From assembly GCA_006176705.1 (NCBI GenBank), contig QRFJ01000384.1, forward strand, positions 372,001 to 436,000: 64,000 nt of DNA, in the 5' to 3' direction. The stretch is from Cocos nucifera. Its lineage: Eukaryota; Streptophyta; Magnoliopsida; Arecales; Arecaceae. Numbering within the stretch: the stretch's first letter is position 1; each line of letters opens with the position of its first letter. The notes under the pieces were generated by a model, which made no database searches, was not told the origin of the DNA, and saw nothing but the letters and a program-made list of their open reading frames with translations. A program made the position numbers and the translations under genes. Of this stretch, positions 46,965 to 59,169 are shown piece after piece.

Positions 46965-47365
46965 GAACCCCACCAGTGGAGATTAAACACCAGTATTTCA
47001 ATATCCTACTAATGGAGATTATGGGCTAGTATTTTGATACCTTATTAGTGGAGATTGTACGTTGGTATTTTGATACTCTACAAGTGGGGTTGTGCATTGC
47101 TGCTTTGATACCCTACCAGTAAGGGTAGTGCACCGATGCTTTGATATGCTGCCAATAGAGATTGTGCACTAGTATTTCAATATCTTAGTAGTAGAGATTG
47201 TATGCTGGTACTTTGCTATCCTATCAATTGAAGTTGTGTGCTAACTTTTTGATACCTTACTAATGGGAGTTGTGCGCTGATATTTCAATACCCTATTAGT
47301 GAGAGTTATGCACTGGTACTTTGATATCCTTTCATTGAGATTATGTAGTGGTACTTTGATTTAAT
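46965..47365 (+). repeat. Minisatellite of about 43 bp in the second family's LTR
   Basis: About nine degenerate units follow ATACCCTACTAGTGGAGATT + GTGCACTGGTATTTTG. The array occupies the same relative place in the LTR as the GATC array in copies A and B. Confidence 0.75.
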
Positions 47366-47886
47366 TCATGACTGTTGAGATTAACGTGATGTTTTGAAAG
47401 AAATTAATTTATGAATGAAAATAAATTTTCATAGATCTAATTTTGAATTAGCATTGTATATTTTGAATTGATATACTTTACATGCTATTTTCAATATATT
47501 AATATTATTGAATTTATCTTGTTAAAGTGAACATTATTTATTGGGCTGTCTAGCTCATTACTCTATATTTTACTACTTTTATAGATATAGAAGACTAGTT
47601 GACTCGAGGATTTGATATGGAATAATGAATTAGAGATAGAATTTAATATTTTTATTTTAGATTAGGATTTATAGAACTTCGATACAAAATTATGAAATTT
47701 TATTTTATAAGATATTTGATTTAATTATTTAAAATAAAATTAAATATTAATTATTAAAATTTTTATTCTATTATTGCTTTATGATATCTTGATAAGATAT
47801 CTTGCATATTTATGAAAAGAATTCTCTATAAGTATGTGGTGGTTGCAATGACCTCTGACTCGCGATTTCGATTTGAGGATATGACA

Positions 47887-48247
47887 ATTTATATGGTATC
47901 AAAGTAGCATAAGTGGATAAATTATGACACATAAAATTAAACATGAGTGTAGGAGGGTAGATACTAGAGACATTGGGATGATAACTTCTATTGATTATAA
48001 CAACTTAAAAACTTAGATTTAACACAAATGCACTGATAAATTTGAATCAGAGTGCATAGCAAAAGCATAAAGGCCTTAATTATTTTTTAGTTGATAGAAT
48101 AGTAATTTAATTTGAAAGATATTATGATGAAATATTCAATTTTGAAATTAGAGGATGATTATGACTTAAGGTAAAAGTAACCTTAAATTTTTGAGAACTT
48201 GAGCAAGAAAAAATTTGAGGACAAAATTTTCTTTTAAGGGAGGAGAA
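47887..48247 (+). other. Interior of the second long-LTR element
   Basis: Only a primer site, a shared block (48046-48068) and the polypurine tract are recognisable. From the block end to the 3' LTR there are 179 bp, against 178 bp in copies A and B. Confidence 0.7.
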
Positions 48248-48949
48248 TATAATATCTAAAAATCTTAAGGTATGAATCTTAAAGCAGCCCCTAAAAAAAA
48301 CAAGAAGACTTCTAGTGAGAGTCTTCTTCTCTCAACCAACTTCTAAATAGAGTCAAAACCATCACCAGGGAGTTCACCTCCCTTTTAACCCTATTGAAAG
48401 GGAAGGGGTCTTCGCTCTTTTTCCCATCAAGATCCAAGGCCCAATCAAAGGAGAATGCCAAAGTTCTCCCATCATCTTATTCTCCTCAAGCTCATCAAAT
48501 TTCAGCCCAAAAGCCATCAGAAAAGCTAGGTAAGAATCTAAGACTTTTAGATTGATCTTTTCCCTAAATTTCCTAACCATTAAAGCCTTGATTATAGTCA
48601 GCAATCCCCAGATCTCTTTTAGGATAAGCTAAACCCTATTTCCTCTATTTTTTGCTGGATTTTCTTTGATTTTTTGATGTTATTCATCGCTGTTGATCAC
48701 TAGGAAGGCAATCGTTGGTTGTTCATCGAGGCCCTAACCACTGTCGACCATGGCCATCGATGGTGGAAGCTTCGCTGCTCCAAAAAAGAGGGGATCAACT
48801 GAGTCCCCTATTTTGTTAGGAATAATAAACAAAAAGAAGAAAGAAAGAAGAAAATGAAAAGAATCAAAAAAAGAAGAAAAGAAAGAAGAAAAAAGAAAAG
48901 AAAAGAGAGAGAGAGAGAAATTCTTTCTCTCTCACTACAAGAAAGAGGA

Positions 48950-49290
48950 TTATTAGCGATGACTAATTACCATCACTAGTAGCACTTTAGCCATTGCTAA
49001 TGCTATGTGATGGAAGGCCATCGCTAATAACCCATCAAAAAAAATCTCATCGCTAATTATCATTATTAATGATGACAATGCCACCATCACTAATAATGAT
49101 AATTAGCAACAAAAAGCTAATGATAATAATTTTAATTTTTTAATTAAAATATTATAAAATTATTAACAATGATATTTACCATCTTTTCTACCATCGCTAA
49201 TAGTTTTTTTTATTTTTTCTAATTAAAATTTTAAAAAACTATTAGCAATGGTATTTACCATCCCTAATACCATCACTAATAGTTTTAAAT
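48950..49290. repeat. CACTA subterminal repeats
   Basis: Direct and inverted 8-10-bp motifs (TTAGCGATG, CATCGCTAAT, CATCACTAAT, TTAGCAATGG) are packed within 350 bp of the terminus. In known CACTA elements the TNPA-type protein binds such sites. Confidence 0.75.
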
Positions 49291-50119
49291 TTTTTTAAAA
49301 AAATATAATAAAATATTTAAAATTATTTTAGTCATAGTACTAAGCAATAATATTTTTAAAATCTATTATAAATAAAATAATAATTATTTAATATAATGAT
49401 AAATATAAAATTAATTATATTACATTAAAAGTATAAATTATATAATTTTATAAATTTATATTGCTTTACAAGTATCAAAATTGCACATATATCCTTAAAA
49501 AAATCACATAAGATCCTCCTTGTAGTCCTCCTCATCCTCCTTCTACTCCGTACATCCTCTCCAATAGCTGGTAGATGAGAGCCAGACATCTCAGCATCCT
49601 ATAACGAAGAAAAATAAAATATTATTAATAAGTTTCAATATGAAAGTGTATATATCGATATGGAGATGTATGTTTTGATATACTACTCCGATTCTTAAAT
49701 AAATTATTTCTATACATTTTACTTGATGATATGAAGCTATAGACACCCCTAGTCCATCATTTAGATGGTTAGATTGAATTTTTACCTCCTAGGTCTCCTT
49801 TCTGAACTCAAGCCTAAACATATGAAGCTTATAAATATAAAAATTTAAAATAAATAAAAAAAATTATTAATAGACTTGCCTACTATGATGGTTGTGGCAA
49901 CGAGTTCAGTTGATCGTGCAAATATGGGTCTCAAAGAATCTCAACGGCCGTATCACGGATGGCATCTTAGAAGCTCTGAGGTTGCTGGCTCCAAAGCCTC
50001 TGTACGATCTCTTCCACATGTGTCAACTCATATATGGGTCATCAAGCCTTGAGAGAAGGACATGGATGAAAAGTAGCAAGCTACTGGAGGGTCAAAGCTG
50101 TGGGCAAATTCTATGACCC

Positions 50120-50530
50120 GATTCCTACTCAGCCCTGAGCTATCCCTCAGGGTCAAGAGTGGGCTGAGAGGATGGATCCTCACTATGCCGCTATACAAGA
50201 TATTTGATATAATCCACCTATATAGTTTAGATGATCGAATGCTGCTAGAAGGATTGATTCTGTTGTGTCGTCTGCCACCTACTAGAGTACTCCTCAGTAC
50301 TCCACTGATTGCAAAGGGCCTTCCATATGTCTGCTCGCATCTAGTAATCTATATAAAACTTTCAGTCTAGTGATAACTCAGAACTAAAGTGTTGTCTGGT
50401 GAACTACCTAAGGCTATATAGCCCATCTCGAAACCTACGTATAGCCACCTCCTTAAAGATTTGATGGCCAGCCTTCTCATCCTGAGGAGTCTCGAATTGG
50501 TAGTACCCCTGTAAGTAGAAGCAAGCATGT
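50120..50530 (-). pseudogene. Transposase_24-like (Ptta/En/Spm) fragment
   Basis: The minus strand reads KEVAIRRFRDGLYSLR, then MRADIWKALCNQWSTEEYSS and RHSEDPSSQPTLDPEG. The W-S-T-E-E-Y-S run resembles the W-x-x-x-E-F segment of plant Ptta/En/Spm proteins, the usual second gene of CACTA elements. Many stops break the frame. Plus-strand ORFs at 49892-50370 are shadows of it. Confidence 0.4.
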
Positions 50531-51299
50531 AATAATAAATAAAAAAAATCTATCATGAAATTAAAAAATTTAACACCTTTGACTTACCAGAACATCTCTT
50601 ACGAGCCCTTAACGTCCAATTGGAGAACTCATTCACCAACCCCAGCATCAATCATCAGATGATCCCAGTAACCACATGGGCACCCTAGGCTCTATAAATA
50701 TGTTGCAAAATTAATTTTGAATAATAAATATTAGTCTCTAAAATGACTAAATTTTAAATATATTCAAAGAAAATATAGTACTTACAAGTGGCTCTAAATG
50801 TAGATGAGCTCTCTATCCTCTGATCGAGTTGGAGGTGTCGCAAGCCAGGTGGGTCCTCTACCATGCCGCTAACTCTGAGAACCAGGCGCTGCTCCATATG
50901 ACTACAGGGTCACTAGTGACCCCATGGCATCCGAACCTAAGAGTATCAAGACATCATGAAAAATATTATATTAGATAATAAAGGATAAGATAATATAAAA
51001 AAATATCTAAAGTATTAGTGTTTATCAAGTGGTATGTGTGCCATAGAACCATGCAAGCTAGCGGCATAAGAGCTCTCTCCTCGAGAGATCTCTCCTTGGC
51101 TATGATGGCTTAGGCCTCGAAAAGATATGATCTATAATCTCTAAAAATAAAAATAAATAGATTCATAGATTAATTATATAATTATGGATGGTAATGTAAG
51201 ATTTAAAATGATGCAAGACAAGTATTTAAATGTTTGGTACCCTTCAGATGGGTTGCAATGCAAGATAAATATTTAAAATGAGTTAGAGGTCCAAAAATT

Positions 51300-54200
51300 C
51301 ATCGCAAGTCAGGAGCACTACTCATCGGCCTCTTCAGATATTTGGTATCCTTCATATTCTTCATCTGATTCTTCCTCTTCATCTTCTTTATCTTCTTCCA
51401 CTTCTTCATCTTCTTTATCTTCTTCCACTTCTTGGATAGGATTGTCCTTTAAAACAAACTCAGAATTATTTATCTCCTCATGTTGGCCATTACATAGAAG
51501 AAAACCTGGAGCATCCAACTCTGCATCTATGAAAGATTGATGAACTCCAGATGTTTCATCCTCCTGAAAGCATTTTGATAAATGGGGCTCTTCTTCTTCT
51601 TCGAGTATGAATGGCCCGAGACTTAATTTTGTATATATCCCACCATTTTTTGCTTCCTCTCTTCCTTGATGGGGAAGGGGTATAATATACTTGAATAGTT
51701 TGTTGGGCTAGCACAAAGGGATCATTGATATATGCTTTTGATCTATGTTTGATTTCAATAAGCCCATGCTGTGGATCAATCTTCATACAATTATCAGTAT
51801 CAAACCATGGGCACTTAAATATAATGATACTATTACCTCCAAGATAGGTCAACTTGATCACTTCTTCAAGGATTCCATAGTAGTCACTCTCCATTTTTGC
51901 CCACCAGCTCTCCTTTATACACACACTACTGATCATTATACTCTTATGATATTCATATTGCTGCGCGTGAAATTGAAACCATTTACGTTACATCCATTAT
52001 AACATGTCATGTACTTTCTTGGCCTATAACCTAATGGTCTTAGCTTTTTAGGTATGAATTCACCCCTTGCATGACTTGCATATTATAAAAGAAATAAATT
52101 AAAAAAAATTAAAATAAATAAAATAATAATAATTGTTTACTAATTGATGGAACTAATTTATAAAGTTTTGTGAGCACTGAGTAAAAATGTCTTCCTTGTT
52201 TATCATTGGATTGTCCCATCTCAGCATCTCATTATATTGCCTATACATGCATAAGTTAAATATAGGATGATAAGTGATTAAAAAGTTGAGATTATGATAG
52301 ATACTTACTCGACATATGGGTCGATCTGCATAGTTTAGCAAAATATATATCTCTATCTATCGAAGTTCAGTATCAATCAATACCCGACAAACCTCGTGCC
52401 TAATTTCACGAGCGGGATAGGCAAATATTGATATCTCCATCTCTAATCCCTAACCACCATAATTATTTCAACCCACTTGAGTTAACTTTGTCTGCACACT
52501 AGGATTAAAGTAGTGTTGGTTGAAATTAAAAATTCTTTAATTATATAAGCCTTTATAATAAAACTTTCGACGGTAGTCTTGTTTGTCACTTTCTTCTTGA
52601 GACTATATATGTATCTTTTAAATGGATACATCTATCTGTACTGCACTGGTCCTTCGATCCTAGTTTCATACACCAAATGAATCATGAGGTGCTCCATTGA
52701 GTCAAAAAAATTAGAAGAAAATATCTTCTTTAACTTTCATATAGTCTTCTAGCCTCAAGACTGGAGATATAGTTTGTAGATAGTTTGGTAGTACAAATGT
52801 CTCTATAGAAAAGACTAAGCTTAGTCAAAGAACTCCATATCGGATTGGAAAGGAGATCACACCAAGCCAATAGGAGCAATCATTGTATGAAGACATGGCA
52901 ATCATGGCTCTTGGGCCCATACAATCTATAATCTTTGATATTGGTGCATCGAGTAAGATTACTTATATAACCATCTAAAAATTTAAGATTTTTGCACCAT
53001 TCACATACATCCTTCAATTGCTCCCTCATTAAGGTGTAAGTTGCTTTCGACTTCAAAAATTTTTCTGGAGAAACCTCCACTAGCTTTAATAGAGGATGCT
53101 TGTATATATTCTTCATATCTGCTTGAGCCTTAGAGTTATCCTTCGTCTTGCCCTTGACATCTATAATAGTGTAAAAAATATTATCAAAGACATTCTTCTA
53201 AATATGCATGATATCAAGATTTTGGTAGATCAAATTGATAGACCAGTACGCTAATTTCTAGAAGATGCCGTGCTTCATCCAATTATGAGTTCTACTGAAC
53301 CTTCAAGATTTCTATATGTCAAATAGTATGCTAAACTAGACTTCATCTACTTTAGATACCCTCTAAAATACTTCCATGCCACTAAGTCATGGAGGTGCCT
53401 TGTCCTTCCCTATTTTATTTCTCCTAAAACTATCCCGTTGCTTTTAAAAAGAATAATGTTTGGAGAAAAATTGATGAAAACAATCAAACCAGCAAGGCTT
53501 AAGACTATGCTTAAGTTGAAATGCTTTTATATTCTCCATGTAATAGGGATATGCTAGCTTCTCATGAGTGCTCCATCCTGATAGCATCGCATAAGTAGAA
53601 AAATCGCTAATGGTCCATATCAATGTAGTCTTCATTACAAAATTCTACTTCTTCGATACATCAAATGTACGTATGCCATCAAACTATAAGAACTTTAACT
53701 CATCAACAAGAGGCCTTAGATATACATCAATGCTTCTATCAGGGTGTCGTAGTCCAAGAATAACTAATATAAGAAAGATATTATGTTCTTTCATAAACAT
53801 CCTAGGTGGTAGATTGTATGGAGTAATAAAGACTGATCAACATGAATAAGGAGCCACCGCATGACTGAAAAGTATAAACCCCTCTGTAAATAGACCAAGT
53901 TAGACATTTCATGATTCCTAAGAAAATAAAAGATGGCAAGCATCAACTTTCTTTCATGCCTCATTATCTAATGGATGACTCATCATATCAGTGTGCTTGC
54001 AAATTTCTTTTAGGTGCCATTTTATCTATTTGGTAGTACTCTTGGATAGGTAGAGCCTTTGAAGCCTAGAAGTGAGAAAAAGTATTGAAGAACCTTATAT
54101 GATATATCGTTTTGATTTCTACTCTCTTGCTTCGACTTAAATCATCTTTCACTGCATATGTCACATGAACACTTCAGTTAGTTCTCCTTGTAGAAAAATA

Positions 54201-54855
54201 TGCAATAATTATGGCATGTATCTATCTTCTTATATCCCATGCCTAAATCTTTCACTATTTTTTTTAAGCATAGAAGCTCCCAACAAGCCTCTCATCCTTC
54301 AGTAGCATCTTCTTTATTATTGCTACCATCATATTATAACAATTGACTATCATATTAAACTCAGCCTTTAAGTTTAACAACTCTGACACTCTTGATAATA
54401 TAATATGTGTTTTACATCCTAGCCATAGTGGTTCATCAACATCTTTCAGCATACCATAGAAATCATCACTTCCAGCTTTTGGATTGTCCTCTATATCAAT
54501 GTCAAATTTAGGATTAGCTACATCCATAACCATGTCTACCATTCTATTTGTGTCTCTATGCTACTGATGAACTTTAACCCTTGCAATTATCTTCTATATC
54601 TCACAGTGTAGATACCAATACTTATAATTTGGCATAAATCTATTCCTATGTAAATGGATAATTATTATATCCCTATCAAGCATTTGTCTATTGACACATC
54701 TCTTACAAGGATAGCGAGCTTGTCTTTGAACTAAGAGTGCAATATTCTCAAAAGTATAATTATAGAAGTACTTGATATGCTTCTTATATTCAGCAGAAAT
54801 TATCCCATCGACTACTCGATGGTCCATCCAACTATGGTTCGTGGCATACTATCTA
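51300..54855 (-). pseudogene. CACTA transposase TNP2 (TNPD-type), degenerate
   Basis: Domains in order on the minus strand: a transposase-associated zinc region (54855-54594: WMDHRVVDG, then YPCKRCVNRQMLD and HLHRNRFMPNYKYW); the TNP2 N-terminus (54542-54264: NPKAGSDDFYGMLKDVDEPL); the Transposase_21 core (about 54000-53150, heavily frameshifted, with PCWFDCFHQFF near 53490); a KSHDCHVF motif (52885), the mark of the DUF4218 region; and DUF4216 (51936-51556: YYGILEEVIKLTYLGGNSII, then FKCPWFDTDN and DPQHGLIEIKHRSKAYINDP). An acidic tail ends it (51518-51318). The enzyme cuts and rejoins element ends. Multiple stops and frameshifts make this copy inactive. Confidence 0.8.
51318..51518 (-). pseudogene. 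Acidic C-terminal tail of TNP2
   Basis: A 66-residue open frame rich in Glu and Asp contains a direct repeat of VEEDKEDEE. Low-complexity acidic tails are common downstream of DUF4216 in plant TNP2. Probably the last exon or end of the same gene. Confidence 0.5.
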
Positions 54856-54900
54856 AGAATTCTGCATATACAAATACAAAATAAAATGCTTACCAAATAT

Positions 54901-56005
54901 TTTATCATTTAAAATATCTTACATAATAAATGCATCCTATCATTAACTAATAGGTATAGAAGGTCTATTTTATTTAGAAATTGTATTAATTCTATAGGTC
55001 AATTAAAGTAATCAAACAATACACAATAAGGGTTAAAAAAAATTTTGGCAGCATTTTTTCTTAGTTCTTTCCACATGGCTAAAGATGTGTGATGAAAAAT
55101 AAAGAAAAATATTATTCAAAATTTCTCTCAAATCCATCAATATATCATTTGATTACTATAATTACTTATAAAATTAATTATAATTTCTAAACTATTCAAA
55201 CTAGACAATCAATTGATCAATATATATAATGCTACCGTCCGTATAAAAATATAAAAATATATGAATATCAAAGAATATGTATATTAATCAAAAGATGGAT
55301 CTATCATTATATGCAATGCTATATTTTTAAAATTTTAAAATATTAGACTTTTAAGTAAAAAATATCATTGCAAATAGGGATGGTCGGGATGCACGTTCTA
55401 TGCATGTAGACTTGAAGCATGCCAGACGAATAGGCCGCGTCAGTATACCAACATTGCATCTAGGCAAACCCCATCCTAAAAATTTTAAAATACCGAGCGG
55501 AATTGCAAATAGGACTAAAAATGGGCCAGACTGGGCCTTCCGGTGGCCTCTCCTTGAGTCTGACCTGAAAATTTATAACTAATTTAAAACTAATTTAATT
55601 AAATATTATTAATTTAATTGAAATATTAAATTAATTTAATCAAATCTTATAAATATTAATGTGAAAATGTTAAAAAATTAAAACAATGGCATTTGTCTAA
55701 TAATGATAATTGTTATGCTTTCTTTAAAAACCCATTCTTTAGAGAGTAAATAATTTATCTAAAAACTTCTATTTTTTGGATATAATGAAATTAAAAATGA
55801 TTATTGGACCATCATATAATCAAAGATTATATTAACCATCAAAAAATTAAAAATAATTAGAACATCAAAGAAGGAAAGAGGAAGAGGAGGCTTAGATTTA
55901 GTATTTTATCTATGACTAAATCAAAACAACAACAATCGATTACTTGTAGAAGAAGGCCATCCAAGATTATTGCTATTAGAAATAGCTGAATCAGCAAAAA
56001 GATAT
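54901..56005. other. AT-rich interval without recognisable gene
   Basis: It should contain the right end of the CACTA element and the rest of the second family's 3' LTR, but neither is recognisable. A somewhat GC-richer patch lies at 55380-55565. The sequence AGAAGAAGG just before the copia LTR gives no clear target duplication. Confidence 0.4.
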
Positions 56006-57312
56006 GTTGACCTCCTAAGTGATTTTGATGATGACCAAATATTAAAGCATATAATTACTAATAAATTTTATTTTAAGCATTCCAAAGTTTAAAAGAAAGA
56101 GAGCTCTTTGACCTAAACATGGAAGAAATAAAGTGCAATTCAAGTCAAGCTCAAAACATTGTATTTTGTATCAAGTTTTCCACAAAAATGGTCTTGGAGC
56201 AATTTTGAGATGTCTCCAAAAATTTTCAAGACGTGTCTTGGCAATTGGCATGGTGGAATAGGGCTCTAGCACGGTTTCGAGAAGACTCGAGTTGAACTCA
56301 AGCTATCTCCATTTCAAAAGATAGAAACATCATTTTTGCATACTGAGACTGAGATGACTTGAAGAATTCTCGAGAGGTCTCAGAGTCACAGCGAGATGTC
56401 TCCATCAGAACCGAGAGGACTTGGTCTCAAGGGGCAAATTTTTTCGAAGAGCTGATTTTTGGATACCTGAGAATGAGACGTCTCCTGATCAAATTGAGAG
56501 GACTCAAAGTCAAACAAGACGTCTCAAGATAATCCAAGAGATTTTGAAACACGACGATAGCCTTCAACGGATAGTTCCAGAACTTGCTTTTTTAGTCTCC
56601 ATTGGCTAATTCTCACCTCCAACGATCATATTCAAATTTTTTTTTTAGATTCTAATCATTTTAAGCATGATGGGAATGGTCCAGATATAAAAGAGAAGAA
56701 ATAATACTTTTAGATCAAGAAAAGAAAATGAGAGAAAGCAAGAATGCCTAGTTTTCACGAGCAAATATCTTCCATCAAAGTTCTCTCAAGCATTAAAGTG
56801 ACCTCAAGAGTAATAACTTCCAGCAAATAAGAAGGCAATCATCGAACTGCATCGACAACATCTTAGCTCATTCAAAGAGCATCTTGTGTTGTACATTTCT
56901 ATTTTCTTCTTCTTTGTATACTAGGTTTCAGCAGGAGGCTGAAACTAAGAGTTTGGGTTTTCACATTCCATTTGTTGGATTTGTATTGCCTTGACTGAGG
57001 CTTGTAAAGATTGTGTTTGGTGAACCTAAGGAAAAACTAACTAGCTTCAGGATAGTAAATCTGAAAAAGTTATCTGGCTGTAATCTTGAGAGATTATAGT
57101 GAAATTCTCAAGAGTGTTGCTTGGAGAGTAGATCTAAGTACTGAGAGTGTACCAAATCACTATAAAAGCTTTTGTTTATGTGTATGCTTGCATTTACTTT
57201 TCTTTGCTCTCATAACTCACTTTCTCTACACTTAAGTAGTTAATCTCTGCACATAATTGCTTTAAATTTTTAAAACCCAATTCACCCCGCTCTTGGGTTG
57301 TCTAGCTGGACA
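56006..57312 (+). repeat. 5' LTR of C3
   Basis: It starts TGTTGACCTCC and ends CTGGACA, 1307 bp. U3 has clustered GAGACGTCTC/GAGAGGTCTC-like near-palindromes (56220-56530). The TATA box ATATAAAAG lies near 56683. A pyrimidine-rich R/U5 follows. Confidence 0.75.
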
Positions 57313-57316
57313 ATAA

Positions 57317-57329
57317 TTAGTATTAGAGC
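57317..57329 (+). promoter_or_regulatory. C3 primer binding site (decayed)
   Basis: TTAGTATTAGAGCC (from 57316) matches the tRNA-Met complement TGGTATCAGAGC at most positions and starts a few bases after the LTR. Confidence 0.6.
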
Positions 57330-57377
57330 CTTGGTTCTTTGCTAATTATTGATCTAATCAACTAAGAGAAAAAGATC

Positions 57378-57901
57378 ATGACAATCCGACTAAGAGGATC
57401 TCTTGCCGAAGGGCAGTCCACTAATAGGCCACCTCTTGTCAATGGATCTAACTATACTTATTGGAAAGCTCACATGCACATTTTCATACAAGCTCTGGAT
57501 TATGACATATGGAATATCATTGTTAATGGGTTGCACACACCGACAATCATTGTGGATGGCATGTCTTCTCCTAAGCCAAAGAAAGATTGGGATGAAGTGG
57601 ATAAAAATCTTGTCCAACTCAATGCCATGGCAATAAATGTCCTTTCTTGTGCCCTTGATGTTAATGAGTTTAACTAAATTTTTACTTGTAATTTTGCAAA
57701 GAAAATTTAGGATAGACTCGAGGTTATGCATGAAAGAACAAATCAGGTAAAAAAAACTAAGATTAACATGCTAGTTTATCAATATAAACTATTTAAAATG
57801 GATCCAACTGAATCTATCACTAGCATGTATACCAAATTCACTGATATTATAAATGGTCTAAAAAGTCTAGGAAAAGTCTATACTAATAGTGAATTGGTGA
57901 G
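57378..57901 (+). pseudogene. gag: C3 copia gag, broken and split
   Basis: The ATG at 57378 opens MTIRLRGSLAEGQSTNRPPL, then VNGSNYTYWKAHMHIF, WNIIVNGLHTPT, DKNLVQLNAMAINVLSCAL. After a TAA at 57675 the frame goes on: VMHERTNQVKKTKINMLVYQ, then MDPTESITSMYTKFTDIING and SELV at the G2 insertion. This is the copia gag UBN2-type region. The zinc knuckle would lie downstream, outside the window. The gene is dead twice over, by stop and by insertion. Confidence 0.82.
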
Positions 57902-59041
57902 TGTTGGGGATAAAATTAGCACCTGCCGAAGTCTCTATGACCGACCTTCATTCCATGAAAATCTATCGATCTTTTCTATGATAACTTCTGACCATCGAAC
58001 TTGTCAAAAGCATGTTAAAGCCCAGTCGGATGATTTTGAATAATAAAAAGAACTATTATTTCATTAACTTTGCTTTTTGGCTCAGGATGAATAACATGAT
58101 CAAAGCCCAACCCATTCAACCCTGATTGGTAATGGATTTTAAGGGTTACTGAATTCCTTTATTGTAAGTAACGAATTCCTTCCAGCCAGTCTCCTTCCAG
58201 TCGGTCTCCTTTTAGATGGACTTCTTTCAGTCGGACTCCTTCCAGTCAGCCTCCTTCCAAATGGACTCGTTTCAGTCAGTCTTCTTCCAGATGGACTTCT
58301 TCTAGTTGAACTCCCTCCAATAGAGTTAGTCACCTTTCAACAATTGCAGAACTAGTCAGTTTACAACATGCTCTTCAATCAAATTGGCTCAAGTAATAAA
58401 AGGACCATGTCGAATCCCTAATCTATAATAGCTACTCCATGGATGATGGATCTCGGTACTTCTAACCCTTATTTGGAATATGCCTAACTTTGGATGACCT
58501 AGAAAGCTACCGAACTTCTTAAAGTCACCAGAGGTTGCATCAACAGACTTCAGCAAGTCACAAGCTTGCCTTGTGACATTAGTCTTCAAGTTCGGCCAGT
58601 CGACCTTAAGTTCTCCTTGCCAACATCAATATCTAGCTAATAAATGTAGAAGTCTCCAACCCTTATCCAAACCCCAACAAATAAAACTCAACCGCCTACA
58701 AGTCATGATAAATGACAGTCCACCCTCTATAACAAACTTCACATGGCCTTAACGGCCCACTAGCAAGTAGTTACGGCCATCACCATCAATTTGTTAAGTG
58801 CTCTGTCTATATAAAAAATCCTTTAGATATGTTTCTTCTCCTAAGCTAAAACACTCTACTCTTACTCTACTCATTTTCTTTTTGAGTACTCCATTCTTGT
58901 TGGCTAGAGAACTAACTTGACTATCGAAGGATTCTGTCGGAGCCAACTCCAGTCAGAACTTCATCTTGTAGGTCTCATTGGCATCTACATCTTCTCCAAC
59001 TCAAGTAATTTTCAGCGTCAGCACTATTTTCTGTACCAATA
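57902..59041 (+). repeat. 5' LTR of G2
   Basis: It starts TGTTGGGGATAAAATTAGC and ends TGTACCAATA, 1140 bp. The minisatellite with unit CCTTCCAGTCGGTCTCC lies at 58175-58330. A TATA-like TATATAAAAA is at about 58808. It is clearly related to, but well diverged from, the G1 LTRs. Confidence 0.82.
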
Positions 59042-59169
59042 GGATTGATCTTAGAGGAAGGATCTCTTGAGCCCTTGTTCTAAAAGGAGTGCTCAGTTGA
59101 GTTTATCTTCTCTCTTTTATCTTCAATTCTTTAGCTCCTTTTCTTCTAATCTCTTCTTGTTCCTATGAA

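Larger units (their letters stand above)
45356..48932 (+). mobile_element. Second long-LTR, tiny-interior retrotransposon (3' LTR cut)
   Basis: 5' LTR 45356-47886 (2531 bp, TGTGATACCCC to ATGACA), interior 47887-48247 (361 bp), and 685 bp of 3' LTR (48248-48932). The primer site TGGTATCAAAGTAGC starts at 47894; the polypurine tract AAGGGAGGAGAA is at 48236-48247. No gag or pol. The architecture equals copies A and B, but the LTR sequence is mostly different. A CACTA element interrupts the 3' LTR. Confidence 0.8.
48933..54900 (-). mobile_element. TNP2-type CACTA (En/Spm) transposon; right end not found
   Basis: The left terminus CACTACAAGAAAGAGG is the canonical plant CACTA end. About a dozen subterminal copies of TAGCGATG/CATCGCTAA lie in 48950-49290. 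Genes run on the minus strand: TNP2 (54855 to about 51300) and a Transposase_24-like part (50530-50120). No inverted TTTCTTGTAGTG terminus and no rest of the interrupted LTR appear before 56005, so the right side is truncated or rearranged. Confidence 0.82.
56006..57901 (+). mobile_element. Copia C3: LTR and gag, split by G2
   Basis: LTR 56006-57312, decayed tRNA-Met primer site, then gag, interrupted by G2 at 57902. The remainder lies beyond the window. The gag resembles the SIRE/Maximus type by its PPLVNGSNYTYWKAHM start; this lineage call is tentative. Confidence 0.8.

Noticed and set aside
49892..50370. Plus-strand ORFs as a gene
   Set aside because: The opposite strand carries the Transposase_24-like reading that belongs to the CACTA element. 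The plus frames have no known motif.
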